Positions 37,402 through 47,000 of a DNA stretch of 64,000 nucleotides are shown here, one piece after another. The notes under the pieces were generated by a model. That model had not been told where the DNA came from. It was given only the letters and a program-made list of their open reading frames with translations, and searched no databases. Position 1 is the first letter of the stretch. Each line of letters starts with the position of its first letter. Source of the DNA: Siphlonurus alternatus (lineage: Eukaryota; Arthropoda; Insecta; Ephemeroptera; Siphlonuridae); the NCBI GenBank assembly GCA_949825025.1, contig OX463785.1, positions 22,941,971 through 23,005,970 of the forward strand. The letters are read 5' to 3'. The position numbers and the translations under genes are program-made.

Positions 37402-38085
37402 ATTCCAAGTGACCTGCTGCTTACTATTTTGCAATGTAATCTCCACAACACAAGAAAACGTACAAAATGAGACAAAGTCGCTGCCACCTGAGAAAACAAT
37501 CAAACATAAGTTCCTCTTACATTCTCCTGTACCTGTCACAGCCTGCAATGAAACGTACCAGCGACTTAATAACGCTAAAAGTGAACACATTTTAAAATAT
37601 CCTACCAATTCAACAGCTAGTAATAAAGAATTTCATTACAGTAAAATATATGCTTCTGTATTAGAACCTAACAATAATATTGACGAAGGTTATAATAATA
37701 CTGAATTTAATAATATGAATAAAACAGATACAATTAAACATCAAGATAATTTCGATATGAGGTACTATGCAAAGAATAATTTAGATTCTTGCAATAAATC
37801 TAGTAATTTGAATTTTGAGAAAGTTCAATTGAATGGTACTGAAAAATTGCGTGGTAATTCTGATAATGAAAGATGGGATGTAAGATTCTTCCGTAAAAAT
37901 AAAAAGAATGTTGCAGAAAAACGATCTAAATCTGATAATATTGAAGTTATGAATTCTGATACAAAGGTTAACAGCAAGATATCAACAAATTCTAATGTTA
38001 AATTCACTGAAGATACGACACACTACAGTGAAGCTAAGCATGACAATAATACAAGTATGTTGGAGAAAAAAGTGGTTATCGATTA
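37402..38085 (+). CDS. Probable exon of an unknown secreted or surface protein, Asn/Lys/Ser-rich
   Basis: A 684-bp open stretch follows a good acceptor (TTTAATTTCAG) and starts in frame as (x)FQVTCCLLFCNVIS, which could be the hydrophobic end of a signal peptide whose first residues come from an upstream exon I could not find. The rest is hydrophilic with several N-glycosylation sequons (for example NET, NST, NGT, NTS). It stops soon after SMLEKKVVID. Just past an A6 run at about 38066-38071 another frame stays open for about 60 more codons, so the end of this exon may be frameshifted. No family recognised; an intron-bearing gene, a pseudogene or a long chance frame are all possible. Confidence 0.45.
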
Positions 38086-38340
38086 ATCATAGTAGAACAT
38101 TTGCTGCAGTAGCTGATTTTAATACGGGAGATTTAATAGCAGAGCAATTGGTACATTATATTTATAATAGAGGCTTCAAGTCAGCTGATTTTTCGGTGAT
38201 CCCACCCGCTATACCAAACCTATGTAAGAAAAACGTGAATTCGTTTTTTCACCAAGAATAAGATTTTTCAGGGATAATTCCTTTACGGAACTTTGGTCCA
38301 AACTGAAAAATAAAGTAGATAATTCAAGATTTAGATTTTT
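38066..38340 (+). pseudogene. Possible frameshifted continuation of the 37402-38085 exon
   Basis: In the shifted frame after the A6 run, codons read WLSINHSRTFAAVADFNTGD and continue to CKKNVNSFFHQE, with a stop at 38259-38261. A T6 run at about 38244-38249 precedes a third frame reading PRIRFFRDNSFTELWSKL and ending at a stop near 38346. Each switch coincides with a homopolymer, and the codon content of the pieces looks protein-like. Either assembly indels in one intact gene or decay of a real one would give this picture. I cannot name the product. Confidence 0.35.
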
Positions 38341-38349
38341 TACTTGATT

Positions 38350-39411
38350 TATAACCGAGAAAAGTTAAAAAAACACTTTGCTTCATTTTCAAGTGCAAGA
38401 TGGACCTTAGCGACAAACAGTTGCGCAGCGAAAGCGCATCACTTGAAGCCTCTATTAAAAATAAAACAAAAAACAAAAAAGTAATATTATTTTTTTTAAA
38501 TGTTATTTATTTATTTAAATAAAAAATCTTCAAATCTAAAAATATTATTTTTTTTTTTTTTTTTTAATATAAGTAAATCTTTGTAAATATTGATTTTTTT
38601 AAAAAAAATGTTGAAAATTGTTGTTTAAACAATGCAATTAAGCAGTTAAATAAATAAATTAATTTTTTATTATTAAAAATATAGAGCATTATCAGGGCGT
38701 ATTATTGATCAAATCAAATTATTGATTTCATTTTATCTGGAGACAAATTTAATAATTGAAGTGAAAATGCAGGCTGTCGTGAAAAAGTTAAAAATTATAA
38801 TATAATACACTAATAATGGACTACTATTTGTAATAAGAAATTAATGAAAATAATTACTTCATTGAAATATAATATATAGATATAACCTAATGTGTTAATA
38901 TGTAAGTGATATTTTTACGGATTCGTTAAAAAGTACTTATTTACCGTAATAATTTCTTAGATTTCTTAGACTTTCGACAAATGAAGCATTTTGTCTTTAT
39001 TTTTTTTTTCTTAATTAATGTAAAGATAAGGAAAGAAATTTAAAAACAAGTGAAATAAAAATTCATTGACAAGCCGAGCTTTGCATGCGGCTTTTGATTA
39101 CAATGAAAATTATTTTTTTGATAATTTGGAATTTATTAGTGAATTAGACTATAGAACTTTTGCGTGCAAGTAAAAATATAACACTAATTGAAGTCAGCAA
39201 TATTTTGAACCACATTATATATTATAATGAATGATTCGTATCTTAATGACATTACTAGTTTTTTTTATACCTCACCATTTATTTGATATACATTTCAGTA
39301 TTTAAACACCTAAATAAAATATAAATTTTATATTTATGATTCTAACGTAAACTAAAAATAGTGGCACTTCAATTAATTTTCTCACTTTCTTGTATAGCTG
39401 ATTAAACAAGA
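38350..39411. other. AT-rich sequence without recognised gene
   Basis: No open frame of note and no element border seen. Confidence 0.55.
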
Positions 39412-39640
39412 GTCAAATTGCACTTCCGGTTCATTGACAAAAGCTGTAGCGTCCATCCTGACTGAGGTTTACACGTTTCCCTCAGTCGCAGGCAAATGCC
39501 GGGATGGATTTGCAAGGCCATGGCCGCCCCCGTTCAGGAAGAGCTCGCGAAACGCTCAAGTTAAGATTTCGGAAGATTCGGGGTTTCAAAGTAGTATGTA
39601 ATTAGTAAGTAGAGGTACCCAATAGGGTTTGATTAAAAAA
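39412..39640 (+). mobile_element. 5S-derived SINE, 5' truncated
   Basis: Starts in the body at TTGCACTTCCGGTTC and runs to the tail TACCCAATAGGGTTTGATT, then A-rich sequence. Plus orientation. Confidence 0.82.
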
Positions 39641-40850
39641 AGAAAGCTTGAGAAACCATAATTTACTACTTTTTGTTATTATATTAAAAAATTAAAAAAG
39701 CTCTTAATTGTATTCAATACTGACGCTATATATAAAAATGCATACATTATAATTATAATATTATGAATAAACATTTTCAAATCAAAACAATCACGTCAGA
39801 ATGCAATCATTGCAAATTATATTCCTGAGTCAGCGATAATACGACACTACTGACCCGATAATGACGTGCCTTTGTTACGACACAAAAGGAATGTAAACAA
39901 ATGTGGCTGACGCTAACAATGCATTTACAACAATCGAGTGTATGTGTCGTCAAGAACGAAATGAAGTTTTCTGCAGTGAAGGTTTTGTGAGTAACAATAA
40001 AATGAACTTCATTCTTGAATTTTAATAGTAATGTCATAAAATTTAATTTTGCATTCAATTTTTTAAAGATGCTTAATTGAAATATCATATTCGAGACATT
40101 TTATTTAATATGGCTACTTTTAAAATTTCCAGGTTTATTTTAATGATCATATTTGATTTGCCGCCATTAATTGTAAGAAGAATTATAAACTTACTAGTTA
40201 CTACGAATCTAGCAAATTAGTTAATTTTAAAATTTTGATTTAAAAAAACAATTAATATTAAAATAATTTGTTATTACTAAAATAATTATTTATTTATTAT
40301 TTTTCAATTTAAAATGTTTGATATTTAAAAAGTAAACTTTTGTACATTACAATTGTATTTTCAATTATTTTCCTTGTCAAAGGATTTTGAATTTAAAATT
40401 TAAACCATATATATTTTTTAATTGTTTTATTATTTCATTCTGTCCAATTAATTCTGTACATGAGGGAGTAATTTCACAAAATAAATTAATCATTTATAAT
40501 ATTGAAATTAAAGAGAACCGATATGAATTACCTGCCAATATATATTTTTTTAATATTACTTTGCTTAAGGGAGTTTGTGAAAAAAATTTTTAAAAAAAAA
40601 ATGGTTTAAACTCCCTTATGGCAAAAAAAAAAAAAAAAAAGTGCTTATTTTAAAATTTCAGAAATAAGAAAACACAGCCATCAAGATATTCTTTATTTTT
40701 TTCTTGCCTCCATAATATATTGATACTATAAACAAAGCAGGAGTAACGTTTCTTGTTTTCCGATGTGTCATACAGTAGTCCTAAATTATGATGCTAGAAA
40801 ACAAACATCACTTTGAAACCTAGGACATGATAAATAGGAATGACGTCATA

Positions 40851-41048
40851 ATGTTTCCTAGGTGTCTCGTGATATTGCTGGCAGGCATCGTGACGTCACA
40901 GGTGCTGGTGGCGCCTAAGAAAGGTGGCGCCACGTGTGAGGGGGGCGTGCCCGCCCAAGAGGTTGGTGACAGCTATTGTTGTTACGAGGACGGGGTGGAG
41001 TATTGTTGCAAGAAGGACAATCCTTATTGTTGCACCAAGAGAACCGTG
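40851..41048 (+). CDS. Exon 1: signal peptide and Cys-rich module
   Basis: Encodes the signal peptide, APKKGGAT, and a module whose first Cys is followed by EGG, then YCC after 13 residues, a further CC after seven and a last CC after six, ending KRTV. Donor GTG|GTAAGT at phase 0. The open frame runs on to 41093 but only into the intron. Confidence 0.8.
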
Positions 41049-44000
41049 GTAAGTGGACCAAGACAGGCTAGCATTCCTAAGGTTCATATTTAACTTGGGT
41101 TTCGTCGGAAACGCTCGGGTATTCTTCGACCAGTGAATTTCTTCGTTACAAACAACACACCAATTATAGAAGATGTTTCATGCAAGCACGATGAAAACCA
41201 AGTTAAATGTGAACCAGAGTATTGACGTCATAAAGTTAGTAGCGCCCCTCGCGGAAACTGACGGGAAACCTGAACTACGTGCGTCTAGCGAGGCCCATTG
41301 TATATGTTTAACATTGTAAAATCATGTAAATGCTTTCTCAGCAGCCACAGCATAATTTTACAGAAGTGACAACACTATAACTAGTTGTCAAATACGTTCG
41401 GACAAATATAAAAAAATATTTCAACTTCGTAAAAGATGTATTTCATATAAAATTTGTTGTTTTTGTGATTCTCCCAATGCTACAGGTATTGCTGTATCCT
41501 CGCCAAAATTTCAGCACTCAGCGCCATCTCTTGGTCCTTTATGTACTCATTCAGAATCAAAATTTTACTCATCTGTGAATATTTTTTGCAAACCTTTCTA
41601 AAATTATTCAAAACTTAATTAAAAAACAGAATAGCCTCAAACTTCCGGCTACTTCCGGAAGGACTGTCAAATAAATATGACTGCATTACAGTGTAGTTAC
41701 TTGTTACTTCAACTATGGAGTATTGTCCTCAATTTTTTTGTTGCAGAAATGGATAGAGGGTGCAAAGTTATGCTACCCTGATTTTTTTCAGATTTTTTAG
41801 AGCCCTGGAACTATTTTTAAAAAATGATTGAAAGTCCTTTTTGTGACGTCACGCGGCAACAAGTCCTATCTTTTTCTTAAGGAGCGGCGTCTCGTGACGT
41901 CACGAAAAGGACTTTCAATAATTTTTTAAAAATAGTTCCCGGGCTCTAAAAAATTAGAAATTAGAAATTAGAAATTAGAAATATTTATTTGATCGTTAGG
42001 CAGTATACAGTGAGTAAATCACAATACAAACATAGATCTTGTCAATACAATATATAAATAAATAATATATTTAGATAATAATTAATATATAAAAGCTCAA
42101 ATATGTTTGTCATTTCCAGATTCTTACAAGTTATATATATTTACATTATTGTATTATTTATTTTAGATTGAATCACAAATATATAATTTTTTATGCAATA
42201 GACTATTATGAATATTGTTCTATATTTTTTCTGGAGACAAATTTAAGCATATCAGTACATGTTATTCTGTAATCACAGTGAAAAAAATCTTTTACATCAT
42301 AATATTCTTTAAAGATTAGTACTCTCTTTAACACATTTCTAAATAAAGTGTTATTCTTTACATTTCGGAGCAAGACAGGCAGAAAGTCATAAAACTTTGC
42401 TGATTGATAGTATGGACTTTTTTCAAAATTAGCAGATAAATGAGATGGTACTACTGTTTTGTTTTTATTACGTGTATTATATAAATGAATATCTCTATTT
42501 TCTGTAAATTGGTCCATATTTTTTCTTTTGAACATTATTAAATTAAAGATATATATAGATGGCATTGTCATAATACCCAAATCAGCAAAATGTGATCTAC
42601 AAGATTCACGTGACTTTAACTTTTTCATAATTCTAACCGATCTTTTCTGCAAAATAAACATTTTATTTATATTGGAGTAATCACTACCCCAAAAAATACT
42701 GTTAAGAGAAAGACAAGAGTATGTAAATGCAAAATATACTGTTAACAAAGTCTTATCTGATACTACATTTTTAAGGGAATAAAGTGCAAAATTTGCCTTA
42801 TTAATTTTTTTCCTTAAAAAGTCCATTTGGTCGTTCCAGCTTAACGTTTCATCAACAATTAAACCTAAAAATTTTGTTTGAGGCGTGGAATGTATATTAG
42901 AATCAGATAATTTTATTAATGGGCTGAGATCAGGTATATTTCTTGGAGTATGAAATTGAATATAATTAGTTTTTTTAGGGTTGAGTATTAACCTATTTTG
43001 CAAACAATAGTTTTCTAATTCTTTAACTGCATTATTAGCTTTTTTTGTGAGTTCTTTATCATTTTTAGCTGAAACAATGGCACTAGTATCATCCGCAAAT
43101 TGGCCTATTTTAGCACTAGGGACTTTTTCTGACAAATCATTTGTAGTTATTCCGTAGAGATCAGGAGCCAATTTTGTACCCTGAGGAACCCCTAATCGCA
43201 CCCCTAATTTATTAGATTTTACTGAATATGTGGAATTTTGACTATCAATGAATTTTATTTCCACATATTGAGTACGGTCAGTGAGATAAGATTTAAAAAA
43301 TTCTAAATTTTTTCCTTGTACCCCAATTTCGTTTAATTTCTTTAAAATTATTTGGGGCTCTAGAGAATCAAATGCTTTTTGCATGTCAAAAAATAGTCCA
43401 ATACATTTATTTTTTTCTTCCAGGTTTTGATAAACGGACTTTAACAAATCAAAAGTTGCTGTTTCCGTAGACCTGCTTGCAACAAATCCATGTTGGGTCT
43501 CACTTATTAAATTATTATCTTTTCTGTGTTCGTCCAATTGTAACTTGATAAACCCCTCAAACACTTTAGAAAATACTGACTGCTTTCCTATTGGTCTATG
43601 ATTTGACATGAGCTCTTTTGGTCCTGATTTGTGATATGGGGTGGTTGATGTTTCTTTTAATACTCTGGGGTATATTGAATTATTTATAGATTCGTTAATT
43701 AAATAAGATAATGGGACTGATAATAAATAAGAACAAAATTTTACTAAATAATATGGAATTTCGTCTGGACCCGCAGCATTTTTATTAGGTAGGCTATTTA
43801 TAATTGTTAGTATAATATCTGGCGTGGAGGTGTAAAATTCAAATTCAGAATTATTTTCAATATTTACATTTAGGTTTATATTAATTGGATCGGGAAATTT
43901 TTCTGCAATAATTTCTTCAATTGTGTTTACAAAATAATTGTTATATTGATTACAAATGTCTTGGGGATCAGTTATTTTTATACCATTTATTAAAACCTCC

Positions 44001-47000
44001 GATATTTCCGTAACATTTTTTTTCTTAAATATAAAAGTTTTGTTAATAATTTGCCATGCTGCTTTAATTTTATTTTTTGCTGTATCAATTATATCGCTAT
44101 TGTCCTTTTTTATTGCTGCTTGTATATTTAGTTTATGTTTAATCATAAGTTGCTTATATTTAGGCATTAATGATTTATCTGTATATTTTGCATATTTATG
44201 TAGGTTTCTTAAGTATTCCCCTTCCAAAATTATCCATGGGTTATCAATAAGCCATTTTGGTTTTTTTAATATATTAGTAACTTTTTTTCTTATTATAGGA
44301 AAACAATTGTTAAAGTGATATTTTATTATGGAAAAAAAGAGGTCCCATTTTTTTTCAATATCAATGTTTTTATCTAATATTTCATCCCAACTTTCTAGAA
44401 ATAAACATTTAAAAAACAAATTCTTGTTTTCTTCATTAATTGATCTTTTATTTATGAATTTTTGTTTATTTTTAATACTTTTATTTTGATAAATATTTTC
44501 TAATTTCAAATAAATAATGGTGTAATTATGGTCTGTAATGTTAGTACTTTTTGTTACAAACTGAATTTCTCCCTCCTGATTTGTTATTACATGATCAATT
44601 AATGAAGCTGATTTAGTAGCAGCACGAGTAACATCTGTGTTAATGACATGAAGATTAAAAGATTGCAATATGTCATAATAAGATTTTGTGGTAGAATTAT
44701 TTTGGGTTAAGTTGATATTAAAGTCCCCTCCAATATAAATATGATCATTTGATTTTACTTGTAATAATAATTTATCCAAAAGCATTTCAAAATATTGAAA
44801 GAAATCTTTTATATTCTTAGCTATAGGAGATCTATATACTGATACAAAAGTTACATATTGGCCACATATCTCAATTCTAGCCCCCACACATTCAAATACA
44901 AATTCCACACATTTTATTTTTATTACCTGTTTACAATGTAAATTTTTTCTGATAAAAATAGCTACACCACCCCGCAGTTTCTTTTTACGAGAAAAGTACG
45001 AGATTAATTTATAATTTATAAAGCAAACACTTTCTATTATATCTTTCTTTAAACCATGTTCAGACAATAATAAAATATCAATTTCTTCATTTTCCATTAA
45101 AATTTCTAATGTTGATATTTTCGAACTCAGTCCATTTATATTAATTTGCATTACTTTATAAACTGAACTGTTTTTAGTATTATTCTGAGAAGTATAATTG
45201 CTATTTAAGTTAATGATGTGAGGTTGATATGTTGAAGAAAATGGTTATTATAACTTAATCGTCTTTCAGAGTCATCTATGGAATGAAAACTGGAGTCTAA
45301 CTCACTTTCGGATGAAGAAGGGAGAGGTATTTTTGAGGGATCAAGAGATTTATTGTTGGGAGAAGAAACAATGCTAGACGAAGGGGACAATGAAATATTG
45401 GCGTCTGCTACTTTGAGTACAGGAGAGACAGGTTGGCTAATTATTACCTCATAGCACTTCACTTCCGAGGTTGCAATCAGATTGTTATGCGGTGAAATGG
45501 GTGGTGCGGATCTATGAGAGTTCCGTTTAGTCTTGTATTTCTTGTTGTTGCTTTGGGGAGTTGCTGGTATCATGAGGCGCTGAGAGTCCACAGTGGCGGT
45601 GGCGTGCTTTGCAATGTCATTAGCAAGGCGGGACTCACCCTCGGAGCGTCTCCTCCTTTCCTTTTTACGGGTAGTGGAGGAGGCGAGGGTCGCGCTTGCA
45701 ATTGGAGACAACGAGCAAGCGCGCCTAGATGTGGTACCCAGTGGCGGATAATTCCCCATATTGTTTGCTGGCACAATGTCATTTTCTGAACTTGGTGTAG
45801 TAAATGGCATTGAGTCTCTGGGCTTGCGTGGCAAAACATACACATCAATTTTTATATTTGTGTTGTTGAACACTCGATATATCATTTTCTCTATGGTATA
45901 CCATGGCATTTGATCTTTACCCGATGCAATTTTTGGGATTGCAAGATGATTGACACCTAGTATTTGACACGTATTTTTGAGTTCAATTAAGGATTTCTCA
46001 ATGTCACAAAGTGTAGGAAGCTCGTTGGATAACTTTTTTGTTACCAAATAGAAAATATAATTTGAATTTCTAATAGGTAATATAGCAACTTCTCCGACAG
46101 TTTTACCTTGATTTTTCAAATAAGCAATTTGGCCGTATCGATCTTTATACGACACAGCTACCCCACTGTTCATGTTATAGTCCTCTGCTACACAATGAGC
46201 CATTGAAACTGTATCCTTTGTGTCAAAAATATCACCAATTATATAATTTAATTTGAATTTCACTATCGTGTCGTTATTATGCAATAGTACTTCAAATCTA
46301 TTATTGAGTTGGATATTACTTGGCTGCACTGATTCTTGAGGGCGAGCACCATGATGAACATATTGCCACGACACTTCATCTTTTTCCCGCGCTGAGAGAA
46401 ATTGAGGTAGACAGAAGGTGTTTGGATCACATAGTGCTTCAGGTGATCGCCAGGTGGGGGGAAACTCCTGTATGAATGGCACATCACTGCATTTATTTAT
46501 GTTACTGTTATTAGGATATGATTTCAGCTTGTCTGCAATCTCTATTAATTGAACAAATATATTTTTTATATATATAAAAATATATATTCATAAATCTAAA
46601 AAAATTCAGGGTAGCATAACTTTGCAACCTCTATCCATTTCTGCAATAAAAAAAATTTGAGGACAATACTCTATTCGTTACATTAGGTCTGTTCGTAAAT
46701 ACACAATTGATTCATGAATGAATTAATCAGATAAACCTTCTGTACATGGAACATAAGAATCATCTAATAATTATTTTCTGATCGTGCATTTACTAACAGA
46801 CGTAATGATATTATCTGCATCAAATTATAATAATTTGTTGATCCCTTAACATAATTATATATTATGGCATCATACTTAATACGTATTAATTATTGAAGTT
46901 TGAATTTGTGATACTCGTTGCACTTTTTTAAATTTCTGGTACTGAAGTAATTAAAGCTGATTAAAAATATATCATAATTAGTGATAAAATTGATATGAGA

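Larger units (their letters stand above)
41952..46592 (-). mobile_element. Intact two-ORF non-LTR retrotransposon (LINE), 4.6 kb
   Basis: Minus-strand element with a short 5' leader (46592-46483), ORF1 (46482-45205), a 53-bp spacer, ORF2 (45151-42206), a 3' UTR and a terminal (TTTCTAA)n run at 41981-41952. Endonuclease plus reverse transcriptase in ORF2 and a microsatellite 3' tail mark it as an APE-type LINE. Both ORFs are open for full length, so the insertion is recent. It is antisense within intron 1 of the SOD-like gene and has split a MITE. Any target duplication is short and hidden in A-rich sequence. Confidence 0.9.
41715..46674. mobile_element. Palindromic CRE-bearing MITE (family A), split by a LINE
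   Basis: The left part (41715 to about 41953) and right part (about 46592-46674) together give the complete element seen elsewhere in the window (for example 55116-55434). Outer ends are ATGGAGTATTGTCC and the reverse of it, GGACAATACT. The left part still has both central TGACGTCA sites. The LINE lies near one AT-rich point of the right arm. Confidence 0.88.

Noticed and set aside
45514..45848. Frames on both strands opposite or overlapping LINE ORF1
   Set aside because: Shadow frames in the GC-richer, low-complexity part of ORF1.
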